Part shown: positions 1 to 7,533 of the stretch, in pieces
How positions within the stretch are numbered: position 1 is the stretch's first letter
Layout: every line of letters starts with the position of its first letter
From: CBDCWA01 sp046048295
GTDB taxonomy: Bacteria > Pseudomonadota > Alphaproteobacteria > Rhizobiales > Hyphomicrobiaceae
Assembly (NCBI GenBank): GCA_046048295.1
Contig: JBJOGJ010000019.1
Coordinates: 1-29,233, forward strand
Direction: 5' to 3'
Length of the DNA: 29,233 nucleotides
Program-made: the position numbers and the translations under genes
The notes under the pieces: model-generated
What the model was told of the DNA's origin: nothing
The model's database searches: none
The model's input: the letters and a program-made list of their open reading frames with translations, nothing else

Positions 1-1
1 G

Positions 2-214
2 GACGAGCCAGCCCTGGAGCGAGCGGTACTGCCGCAACGCCCATCGGTCGATCTGCGGATCGCGACTGCAGTGGCGAAGATCGTCTTCACCGTAGCCTTT
101 TTCGACAGAAGCGGTCTCGAGCCACGAAGTCCAGCGGCCAAACCACCGTGGCTGCTTCCGACCGCCTCCACACCAAGGGATATCCTCGTCACCACCGCTC
201 GTCTTCGGATTTAG
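2..214 (+). CDS. C-terminal end of an unidentified ORF (partial)
   Basis: An open frame enters from the left edge and runs about 70 codons to a TAG. Roughly 63% of its third codon positions are G or C, lower than in the neighbouring genes. The visible end holds a short hydrophobic stretch (KIVFTVAFF) followed by a Pro-rich tail (PAAKPPWLLPTA). I do not recognise a family. It lies upstream of the cus operon in the same direction and could be the last part of a preceding gene. A competing frame starting GTG at 148 overlaps the cus adaptor gene and looks spurious. This call is tentative because the start is outside the window. Confidence 0.3.
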   Translation, partial: DEPALERAVLPQRPSVDLRIATAVAKIVFTVAFFDRSGLEPRSPAAKPPWLLPTASTPRDILVTTARLRI

Positions 215-319
215 GGCGGGGGTCGATCGCAATTGCCGCAGCGTGGATGTTCGTCCGCGCTGACCACGGCGATTTGGACGACCACCAAGACCCGAATTCC
301 GAGATGAAGAGGACGACCC

Positions 320-2110
320 ATGTGCAGGCTTTGCATGCGGGGAAATTCGAGACGCCGATTGGCGCTCGCCATTGCCCCGCTACTTGCGATGCAGCCCGGC
401 TCACCCGGACTTATGACCCTTCCCGCCGCCACGCAGTTTGCTGCGGGACTTGGAGCCCTTACTCTGCCCTTTGCGGGCGTCATGGCGGTCCATGCACAGA
501 ATGAGGCCACCGCGGGCAATTCCGCTGACAAGACTGGGTCGGTCAAGTGGACCTGCCCTATGCATCCGCACTACATTGCGGACAGCTTCGGCGCCTGCCC
601 GATCTGCGGCATGGACTTGGTCAAGCTCGAGTCGGGCGGCAATGATCTGGATGCCACCGCTGCGCCCAAACGCGCTGCAATTACCATTTCGCCCGAGGTC
701 ATTCAGAACATCGGCATAAGGCTCGGCAAGGTCGAGAAGTCGAGGTTCGGCCGGCAAGTGCGCAGCTATGGCATCATATACGAGAACGAACGCCTGCTGA
801 CCGAGATCACTGCCAGGATAGAAGGCTGGATCGAGAGCCTCGCGGTCACGGCGGCCGGCGATCAGGTGAAGCGCGGCACCCTGCTCTTCAAGCTCTATTC
901 GCCCCAGCTCGTCATCTCTCAGAACGATTATCTCGGCGGCAGGCGGGGGCAGGGCACTGAGGACGCCGGAATTGCGCAGTTGCGTGGCTTCGGTGTCCAG
1001 CAGCAGGCCATCGAACTGATTGCCAGGGAACGCAGGCCCCTGCAGAACGTGCCGTTTTTCGCCGAGCGCGACGGCACGGTTTCCGAACTGAACGTGCGGC
1101 AGGGCAGCTACGTCAGGCGCGGCATGACGATCGCGAAGATCCAGGACTATTCCACAGTGTGGCTCAGGGCGGGCGTGGCGGAAAAGGATCTCGGCTTCAT
1201 ATCGCGCGATACACCGGCCTCGGTGAAATTCCCCAATCTTCCCGGAAGGCAGGCGAACGCAAAAGTCGACTACATTTATCCCACCATCGACGGCAGGACC
1301 CGGACGGGGCAGGTTCGCCTAGTCATCGACAACAGCGATGGCACGATCAGGCCGGGCAGCTATGCCGACGTATCCTTCGAAGTGCATGCGAGCCATCGCC
1401 TCGCTGTTCCTTCCGAGGCCATCCTTGCCAACGGCCAGGGCCGCTTCGTCATCGTCTCGCTGGGCCAGGGCCGCTTCGAGCCGCGCAAGGTCGAGACCGG
1501 GTTGACCTCGAACGCATGGACCGAGGTGCTGAAGGGGCTGTCAGCGGGAGAAGATATCGTAGTATCCGGCCAGTTCCTGATCGATTCCGAGAGTGCGCTT
1601 CGGGAATCGTTTCGCAAGCTCGAACGCATGCAACTGCCGTTGTCGCTCCTGAAGCTCGACAGGAACGAGCAGGCAATGATGGATCATCTCATCGACGCTG
1701 CACTCTATATGCACGAAGCGTTGGTCGATGGCTTCGATACCGACCCGAAATTCCTCGAGCCTGCGATTTCCATCCGTCAGCTGCTCTGGGAGAAATACAA
1801 GGACACGCGTCTTTCCTTCGTCCTCAACGATGCAACGGCAGCACTGAAGGAGGCGCAGAAATCCACCTCTCAGAGCGAGCGGCAAGCTGCGCTTGCAAGG
1901 TTGGTGCAGACGCTGCGGCAGTGGGTGCTCGTAGGGGCCCCAGACCACTACAAATCCAAAAAGCTCATGGTCTACAGGGAGGAAATGGAGCCTTCGCGAC
2001 TCTGGCTGCAGCGCGCGGGCCCCGTCCTTAATCCTTACGGCCGCGGCAAGGCTATAGCGCTCGAGCCTGCAGGCAATGGAGATGTAGCGGAGCGGCGCAA
2101 TGGCAAGTGA
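320..2110 (+). CDS. cusB: CusB/CzcB-like RND efflux periplasmic adaptor with heavy-metal-binding domain
   Basis: Membrane fusion protein of a Cu(I)/Ag(I) tripartite pump, acting in the periplasm between the RND pump and an outer-membrane channel. The 596-aa product has a hydrophobic N-terminal segment (about residues 13-58) suitable as a signal or anchor. A heavy-metal-binding domain follows, with C79-P-M-H and C93-P-I-C-G-M. Barrel-sandwich and beta-barrel regions of the HlyD/CusB type come next (e.g. GTVSELNVRQGSYVRRGM near 252). After about residue 430 there is an extra, mostly helical tail of about 160 residues, making it longer than typical adaptors of 400-500 aa. The ATG at 320 is preceded by AGAGGA at fair spacing. 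Its last codons overlap the start of the pump gene by 11 nt, so the two are co-translated. Copper/silver specificity is inferred from the adjacent pump. Confidence 0.9.
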   Translation: MCRLCMRGNSRRRLALAIAPLLAMQPGSPGLMTLPAATQFAAGLGALTLPFAGVMAVHAQNEATAGNSADKTGSVKWTCPMHPHYIADSFGACPICGMDLVKLESGGNDLDATAAPKRAAITISPEVIQNIGIRLGKVEKSRFGRQVRSYGIIYENERLLTEITARIEGWIESLAVTAAGDQVKRGTLLFKLYSPQLVISQNDYLGGRRGQGTEDAGIAQLRGFGVQQQAIELIARERRPLQNVPFFAERDGTVSELNVRQGSYVRRGMTIAKIQDYSTVWLRAGVAEKDLGFISRDTPASVKFPNLPGRQANAKVDYIYPTIDGRTRTGQVRLVIDNSDGTIRPGSYADVSFEVHASHRLAVPSEAILANGQGRFVIVSLGQGRFEPRKVETGLTSNAWTEVLKGLSAGEDIVVSGQFLIDSESALRESFRKLERMQLPLSLLKLDRNEQAMMDHLIDAALYMHEALVDGFDTDPKFLEPAISIRQLLWEKYKDTRLSFVLNDATAALKEAQKSTSQSERQAALARLVQTLRQWVLVGAPDHYKSKKLMVYREEMEPSRLWLQRAGPVLNPYGRGKAIALEPAGNGDVAERRNGK

Positions 2111-5100
2111 CCCCGCACAGCAAGCCGGCTACCCCGCAGCTGGTCATGATCCGACGCAGTCGGGCGTTGCCCGCATCATCGACTGGTCGGTGCGCAACCA
2201 GCTTCTCGTCCTGGTCGGAGCCATGGTTCTGATCATTGCGGGCTGGTTGTCACTCAAGCAGACGCCGCTCGATGCGATCCCGGACCTTACGGACACGCAG
2301 GTAATCATCAGGACGGATTATCCCGGCCAGTCGCCGCAGATCGTCGAGGATCTGGTGACCTACCCCCTGTCCACCGCAATGCTGGGGCTGCCGCGCACGA
2401 AGGCGGTACGAGGATTTTCGCTGTTCGGTACAAGCTTCGTATACGTTATTTTCGAGGACACAGTCGATCAGTATTGGGCGCGCTCGCGCGTGATCGAGTC
2501 GTTATCGGCAACGAGCGGCCGGCTGCCGGCGAACGCAACGCCGCGGATCGGCCCTGATGCCACAGGCGTCGGCTGGATATTCCAGTACGGCCTCGTCGAT
2601 CGAAGTGGAAAGAGGGATCTCGCGGAACTGAGGACCCTGCAGGACTGGTTTGTGAAATTCGAGCTGGCAACGGTGCACGGCGTTTCGGAGGTCGCATCCG
2701 TCGGCGGGTTCGTCAAGGAGTATCAGGTTCTCATAGATCCCAATCGGCTGCGTGCCTTCGATGTGCCCATCTCGCGGATCGTGGAGGCTGTCAAGGCGGC
2801 GAGCGGCGAAGTTGGCGGGCGTGTCGTCGAGCAGGCCGAAACCGAATTCATGATCCGCTCGACCGGCTACATCCGCAGTATCGACCAGCTCAAGGATGTC
2901 GTCATCTACTCAGCGGCCGGCACTCCAGTGAAACTCGTGGATGTTGCAAGGGTCGTCGAGGGACCGGAGCTCAGACGTGGCGTCGTCGAACTCAACGGGG
3001 AAGGCGAAATCGTCGGCGGCATCGTTGTCATGCGGTCGGGTGAGAATGCACTGAACGTGATCGAAGGCGTGAAGGCCAAGCTCGAGGAGATCAGGGCCGG
3101 ATTGCCGGCCGGAGTCGAGATCGTAACGGTCTACGACAGGGCGCCGCTGATCAAGGGTGCGGTGCGCTATCTCGAGCACAAGCTGATCGAGGAGGCGGTC
3201 GTCGTGGCGCTCGTGTGCCTGATCTTTCTCCTGCATGCGCGCTCCGCGTTCGTTGCCATCATCACCTTGCCGCTCGGCATTCTCGGCGCGTTCATCGTCA
3301 TGTCGGCCCAGGGCATTACGGCCAACATTATGTCGCTTGGCGGGATCGCGATTGCCATCGGCGCGATGGTCGATGCGTCAATTGTCATGGTGGAGAATGC
3401 TCACCGCAAGCTGTCGCAGATGGGCGAGGACATTTCTGCCGCGGCGAGGCGCGATGCCTTGTTGTTGGCGGCAAAGGAAGTCGGCCCCGGCCTGTTCTTC
3501 TCGCTCCTGATAATAACTGTGTCGTTCCTGCCCGTGTTCGCCTTGACGGGGCAGTCCTATCGGCTTTTCGCACCCCTTGCATTCACCAAGACCTACGCAA
3601 TGGCGTTCGCGTCGATCCTTTCGGTGACGGTGGTGCCGGTTCTCATGCTCTGGCTCATCCGGGGGCGCATACGGCCGGAGATGGACAATCCTCTGAACCG
3701 GGCATTCGTCGGGATCTACCGCCCAGTCCTCTGGTCTGCGCTGCGCTTCCCGCTGATCGCGCTTGTTGCCACGGGCGCCGTGTTGGCATCGGCTGTCCTT
3801 CCCGCAGCCCGCGTCGGATCCGAGTTCATGCCTCCGCTTTACGAGGGTGAACTTCTCTACATGCCGACGACGCTTCCGGGCGTGTCGATGACGAAGGCGA
3901 AGGAGATTCTCGCGCAGACCAATCGCCTCATCAAGACTATGCCGGAAGTGGACCGCGTGTTCGGTAAGGTCGGGCGCGCAGATACCGCAACCGATCCTGC
4001 CCCCATTTCGATGATCGAGACCTGGATCCGGTTGAAACCGAAATCGGAGTGGCGGGCCGGATTGACCGTGGACGCGCTGATAAAGGAGCTCGACCAGCGC
4101 GTGAAGTTGCCCGGACTCGTCAACTCGTGGGGCTACCCGATCAAGATCCGGATGGACATGATATCGACAGGCATCCGTACGCCAGTCGGTATCAAGATCT
4201 CCGGCAATGATCTGGCTACGCTGGAGCGCTTGGCGCTCGAAGTTGAGGCAGTCGTCAAGAAGGTGCCGGGAACCCGTTCGGCGTTTGCCGATCGCGTGGT
4301 AGGCGGAAAGTACCTCGAGATCCACCCAGACAGGCGCGAACTCGCACGGCGCGGTATCGACCTGGCGGTATTCCAGTCGGTCATTCAAACCGCACTCGGC
4401 GGTATGAAGCTGGCTGAGACCGTCCAGGGCCGCGAGCGCTACAGCATCATGTTGCGCTACGACCGGCCATTCAGGGAATCGCCGGAACGCATCTCGGAGA
4501 TCCTGGTGCCGACGCCGCAGGGCCATCACATTCCGCTCGGCGAGCTTGCAAGGATCGAGATCACGGATGGTCCGCCGATGCTGAGGAGCGAGAACGCCAG
4601 GCTGACGGGCTGGGTGTTCGTGGACATCGCCGATCGAGACATCGGGACCTATGTAGCCGATGCGAGCAAATTGGTCAGGGAGGAGCTGAAGCTGCCGCCC
4701 GGCTATGCCATCTCCTGGTCCGGCCAGTTCGAGCAGATGCTCGAAGCGCGCGAACGCCTTGCGATTGCGATACCGGCAGTCGTGGCAATCATCTTCGTCC
4801 TGCTGATGGTTCACTTCGGCCGCTTGGATCGAACCGCAATGATCATGCTGTCCCTGCCGTTTGGCCTGATCGGCGGGCTTTGGGCCGTCTATCTTGCTGG
4901 CTACAACCTGTCCGTAGCTGTCGCTGTCGGGTTCATAGCGCTCGGCGGTATTGCGGTCGAGACGGCGGTCGTCATGCTGCTCTACATTGACCAGCAGGTG
5001 CGCGAGCAGCCTCCGAAAAACCGCCGGGACCTATTCGATGCGGTCGTTGCCGGTGCGGTCCAGCGGGTGCGCCCGAAGCTCATGACCGTCGGTGTCATCG

Positions 5101-5324
5101 TCGCTGGCCTGATGCCGATCTTCTTCACCGACGGTCCCGGTTCCGACGTCATGCGCCGCATCGCGCTGCCGATGGTCGGAGGCATGGCCTCGACAACGAT
5201 ACTCACCCTGATCGTCATACCGGTCGTATACCTGCTCTGGGAGGGGCGGCGATTTCCGCATGCCGATGGCGACAGGCGGGCGCGCGGAGGCATGCCGGCC
5301 GCTGTTGGCCAGCTGGCTGAATGA
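2100..5324 (+). CDS. cusA: CusA-like heavy-metal (Cu+/Ag+) RND efflux pump
   Basis: Inner-membrane proton-driven pump of the HME-RND family, 1074 aa, normal for the family. The first TM helix is near residues 35-52. The HME signature DASIVMVENAH occurs at about residues 424-434. Methionines 588 (LLYMPTTLPG), 638 (PISMIETW) and 687 (RMDMISTGIRTP) have the same mutual spacing (50 and 49 residues) as the substrate-binding M573, M623 and M672 of E. coli CusA. This argues for monovalent copper/silver rather than Zn/Co/Cd. A second TM bundle follows from about 895 to the C-terminus. The start overlaps the end of the adaptor gene. CusF follows 75 nt downstream. Confidence 0.96.
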   Translation: MASDPAQQAGYPAAGHDPTQSGVARIIDWSVRNQLLVLVGAMVLIIAGWLSLKQTPLDAIPDLTDTQVIIRTDYPGQSPQIVEDLVTYPLSTAMLGLPRTKAVRGFSLFGTSFVYVIFEDTVDQYWARSRVIESLSATSGRLPANATPRIGPDATGVGWIFQYGLVDRSGKRDLAELRTLQDWFVKFELATVHGVSEVASVGGFVKEYQVLIDPNRLRAFDVPISRIVEAVKAASGEVGGRVVEQAETEFMIRSTGYIRSIDQLKDVVIYSAAGTPVKLVDVARVVEGPELRRGVVELNGEGEIVGGIVVMRSGENALNVIEGVKAKLEEIRAGLPAGVEIVTVYDRAPLIKGAVRYLEHKLIEEAVVVALVCLIFLLHARSAFVAIITLPLGILGAFIVMSAQGITANIMSLGGIAIAIGAMVDASIVMVENAHRKLSQMGEDISAAARRDALLLAAKEVGPGLFFSLLIITVSFLPVFALTGQSYRLFAPLAFTKTYAMAFASILSVTVVPVLMLWLIRGRIRPEMDNPLNRAFVGIYRPVLWSALRFPLIALVATGAVLASAVLPAARVGSEFMPPLYEGELLYMPTTLPGVSMTKAKEILAQTNRLIKTMPEVDRVFGKVGRADTATDPAPISMIETWIRLKPKSEWRAGLTVDALIKELDQRVKLPGLVNSWGYPIKIRMDMISTGIRTPVGIKISGNDLATLERLALEVEAVVKKVPGTRSAFADRVVGGKYLEIHPDRRELARRGIDLAVFQSVIQTALGGMKLAETVQGRERYSIMLRYDRPFRESPERISEILVPTPQGHHIPLGELARIEITDGPPMLRSENARLTGWVFVDIADRDIGTYVADASKLVREELKLPPGYAISWSGQFEQMLEARERLAIAIPAVVAIIFVLLMVHFGRLDRTAMIMLSLPFGLIGGLWAVYLAGYNLSVAVAVGFIALGGIAVETAVVMLLYIDQQVREQPPKNRRDLFDAVVAGAVQRVRPKLMTVGVIVAGLMPIFFTDGPGSDVMRRIALPMVGGMASTTILTLIVIPVVYLLWEGRRFPHADGDRRARGGMPAAVGQLAE

Positions 5325-5327
5325 ATT

Positions 5328-5380
5328 CGTCCGCATTGGACGTCCTGCCGGTCAAATCCGGCGTTGTTGGGCCGAGGCCC
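5328..5380 (+). other. Three small stem-loops between cusA and cusF
   Basis: The 75-nt gap holds three short perfect inverted repeats: CGTCC/GGACG at 5328-5342, GCCGG/CCGGC at 5347-5362 and GGGCC/GGCCC at 5369-5380. None is followed by a T-run. They could stabilise or process the mRNA so that cusF is expressed at a different level from the pump. This is an inference only. Confidence 0.35.
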
Positions 5381-5399
5381 TCTATACGGAGGTGTTGAG

Positions 5400-5771
5400 A
5401 TGAGAGTGAAGGTAGCAGCAGGGATCGTATTCTGCGTGTTCGTTTCGTTGGGCGCCGCCTCGGCGCAGCATACGATGGAGCACGGCAAGGCTGGCGGCGG
5501 CGCCATGGATCACGGTGCCATGCACGGTCCAGCCAATGCGGGCGAGGCCAAGGTCGAGGCCATCGTGCATTCTGTCGATGCAACCGCCGGCAAGATCAAT
5601 GTGACCCACGAGCCGGTCAAGGCGTTTGGGTGGCCGAAGATGACCATGGATCTCGATGTCACGAAACGTGTGGATCTCTCATACGTCAAACCGGGCAGCA
5701 AGGTGCTCATGACGCTCAAGCAGGGCATGGACAAGAAGTATCGGGTCATCGCGATGGAGCCTTCCAAGTAG
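5400..5771 (+). CDS. cusF: CusF-like periplasmic copper-binding protein
   Basis: Small periplasmic chaperone that hands Cu+/Ag+ to the CusCBA pump. The product is 123 aa with a signal peptide ending near AASAQ. A His/Met-rich linker follows (HTMEHG, MDHGAMHG), then the CusF OB-fold domain. The ligand pattern is complete: His in THEPV, then W-P-K-M-T-M, which gives the tryptophan capping a Cu(I) site made by one His and two Met. The start was placed at the ATG at 5400 because GGAGG (5388-5392) sits 7 nt upstream; a longer reading from 5364 would add residues before the signal peptide. It is the last gene of the cus operon. Confidence 0.93.
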   Translation: MRVKVAAGIVFCVFVSLGAASAQHTMEHGKAGGGAMDHGAMHGPANAGEAKVEAIVHSVDATAGKINVTHEPVKAFGWPKMTMDLDVTKRVDLSYVKPGSKVLMTLKQGMDKKYRVIAMEPSK

Positions 5772-5783
5772 CGGCCCGAGCTG

Positions 5784-5846
5784 GCCCGGCATAGACCATG
5801 CCGGGCTCGCGCCTTTGGCGCTCGGGATCAATGCCTGAAGGGCATT
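5784..5846. terminator. Three consecutive stem-loops between convergent genes
   Basis: Between the stops of cusF and the cytochrome c gene are: a perfect 9-bp stem GCCCGGCAT/ATGCCGGGC with a 5-nt loop (5784-5806), GCGCC-TTT-GGCGC (5809-5821), and AATGCC/GGCATT with a 5-nt loop (5830-5846). There is no long T-run on either side. The position suggests a bidirectional terminator separating two converging transcripts. Confidence 0.55.
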
Positions 5847-5880
5847 TGCGGTTCCGGTCGCACGACTGAGAAGTAGATTG

Positions 5881-6459
5881 CTACTTCTTTGCCGTGTCGG
5901 GGAATCCAGCACGCATGTAGGCAACGACCTTCCAGATCTGCTCCCGAGTCAGCGAGTCCTTGAAGGCCGGCATGGCGGTGTTGAATTCCTTGCCACCCTC
6001 GGCGATTGTCCAAAGCATGTATTCGTCGACGGCAACCGGGCGCTGGATCATATAGGCGAGCAGCGCCGGAGAAGGCGTCAGCCCCTTGCCTGCCTCGCCG
6101 TCTCCGAGACCTTTCCGGCCGTGGCACGAGGCGCAGTGATCTGTATAGAGATCACCGCCGTCCTTGATGGCCTCCGGAGTCTGCCGCACAGTCGAATGCG
6201 TGTTTTGGTAAGGCTGCGGCACGCCCTGATGGATGAATGTCCAGTGGCGCTGCATCCGCGCCCGCATATCGGCATCTGAGCTTCGCGGCGCCCACATGTG
6301 ACGCTGCATCCAGCCGGGCATCCAATAGTCGTCGCCCCAGCCGTGTTGCCCGCCCATTTGGGCAAACGAGGATGTGGTGACCATGATCGTGCCGCCGACA
6401 ATGACTGAAGCCAATGCCGCTACTGCAACGATCGCATTGCGATTTCGGTGCGGTCTCAT
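5881..6459 (-). CDS. Monoheme cytochrome c with Met/His/Trp-rich N-terminal segment
   Basis: Secreted or membrane-anchored class I c-type cytochrome, 192 aa, for periplasmic electron transfer. An N-terminal hydrophobic segment (about 9-33) ends near SFAQ. The next 40 residues are rich in Met, His and Trp (residues 35-72 include WMPGWMQRHMW and RMQRHW) and could bind metal. The heme motif is C109-A-S-C112-H113. Likely distal ligand is M163 in NTAMPAF, as in cytochrome_CBB3-type domains. GGAGGA lies about 8 nt before the ATG. It is the second gene of a minus-strand pair, 89 nt after the cytochrome c' gene, and converges on the cus operon. A role in copper-linked respiration or detoxification is only inferred. 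Confidence 0.87.
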   Translation of the reverse strand: MRPHRNRNAIVAVAALASVIVGGTIMVTTSSFAQMGGQHGWGDDYWMPGWMQRHMWAPRSSDADMRARMQRHWTFIHQGVPQPYQNTHSTVRQTPEAIKDGGDLYTDHCASCHGRKGLGDGEAGKGLTPSPALLAYMIQRPVAVDEYMLWTIAEGGKEFNTAMPAFKDSLTREQIWKVVAYMRAGFPDTAKK

Positions 6460-6548
6460 AGCGCTATTCCTCCAGGCTAGAGAAACAGCATGCTCCGAAC
6501 CTTACCCTTCGAAATTGACACCCATCAATCTTTCGCTTCGGAAAGAGC

Positions 6549-7007
6549 TCAGTGGGTCTTTGCACGATAGTCCTTGTGACAGGATTTGCACGTTTCGTTT
6601 GCGGCTAGGTATTTTTCCTGTGCCGCATTCTTGTCCGCCGCCGCTGCGCGGAGTGCTGCTGCTGCGGCCTCGAAGAGTCTTGCTTCTTCGGCAAAGTCCG
6701 CCGTCTTCGTCCAGACTTCCGGCGTTGCCTCAGTGGGATGTTGATTGCTGCCCTTGGGGAACATCGAAAGCATCTGGACGGCTCTCTTTTCCATTGCGGC
6801 CGCCTCCTTTCGCACCACATCGGGCTCGTAGGCTGTCTCGCCTTTGAACATTCTGCCGAGCGTCTTCATCGAGGCAGCAATCGACTTCATGAGCTCCATG
6901 CGCTCCTTGACGATCCCCGTTGCGCCCTGGTGCGCCATCGCGTGCAGTGAGAAGAGTGTCGCTAGAATTGTGACGAGGCAGATTGCAATCTTCTTCCTCA
7001 ATGGCAT
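6549..7007 (-). CDS. Cytochrome c' (class II, periplasmic)
   Basis: The 152-aa product has a signal peptide (MPLRKK, hydrophobic stretch, AMA-H). A four-helix-bundle composition follows, with the heme motif at the extreme C-terminus: C140-K-S-C143-H144. This is the hallmark of cytochrome c' (PF01322). Family members bind NO or CO and protect against nitrosative stress. The start at 7007 puts a good signal peptide first, with AAGGGG about 10 nt upstream; a longer TTG start at 7037 is possible but adds nothing family-like. It probably forms a transcript with the downstream monoheme cytochrome. The function of the pair is not shown by the sequence. Confidence 0.88.
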   Translation of the reverse strand: MPLRKKIAICLVTILATLFSLHAMAHQGATGIVKERMELMKSIAASMKTLGRMFKGETAYEPDVVRKEAAAMEKRAVQMLSMFPKGSNQHPTEATPEVWTKTADFAEEARLFEAAAAALRAAAADKNAAQEKYLAANETCKSCHKDYRAKTH

Positions 7008-7037
7008 GGCTGCTGTTCCCCTTGAAAACTGGTGCAA

Positions 7038-7533
7038 CTTCTTAGCGTGCCTGCTCGAATTGTTTCAACATCACGTATCCGCATTGGGATCAGTGCGATG
7101 CTCGAATTCGGTCGTCCCAGCTTGTCGAGCTTCGGTCTCTTGGGCAGAGTGCGACGATCCAAGCCATGCTCTAGCGGGCACCATCCACACGCTTCCGGGC
7201 GATCGCCCTGGTTTCGAAGCGGTCGGCCCGGGACCGACCTACCGGCTCCGCCGTTCGGCCGTGCCGGTTTGGCGCCCAACAAATACTTTGACTTTTGCGC
7301 CGCAACATATGATAAGGAGGCCGGTGAGGTTGCTTCTACGCGACGTGGGCGCGTGAGTGGGCTGCTGGCGGGCAAGTAAGTTCCGTAAGTTGTCCAAGGC
7401 CTTGATTTTACACCACAACTTGGCCCATTTGACCGCCCAGGCCACGCGGGGCGTCAAGATGGCTTGTCGTGTGTTGCCCGAGACGGCACCGCACGGGGAC
7501 GCCACGCGCGCCCTAACGAACGAAAGATACCAA
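7038..7533. other. Long intergenic/leader region before the DEAD-box helicase
   Basis: Nearly 500 nt lie between the divergent cytochrome c' and helicase genes. Overlapping open frames here look like chance products and I do not call a gene. Visible signals are a promoter-like pair near 7288-7315, a perfect AAGGAGG at 7314-7320 followed by a very short GTG frame (7324-7356), and an inverted repeat AAGTTGT (7387-7393)/ACAACTT (7415-7421). Together they suggest a structured 5' leader for the helicase, as is common for cold-responsive RNA helicase mRNAs. Confidence 0.45.
7288..7315 (+). promoter_or_regulatory. Possible promoter for the helicase transcript
   Basis: TTGACT at 7288-7293 resembles a -35 element. 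TATGAT (spacer 14) and the overlapping TGATAA at 7310-7315 (spacer 16) resemble -10 elements. Spacing is imperfect, so this is a weak prediction. It would give a leader of roughly 210 nt before the TTG start at 7534. Confidence 0.3.

Noticed and set aside
148..504. 118-aa plus-strand frame with a GTG start
   Set aside because: It overlaps the well-supported cusB gene in another frame, has no family resemblance and no ribosome-binding site.
3378..4814. 478-aa minus-strand frame inside cusA
   Set aside because: Antisense shadow of a high-GC gene; rich in Arg/His/Asp with no domain, while cusA on the other strand is unambiguous.
7032..7379. Plus-strand frame (115 aa) in the helicase upstream region
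   Set aside because: No ribosome-binding site, overlaps a minus-strand frame of similar length, and the translation looks random; more likely leader or intergenic DNA.
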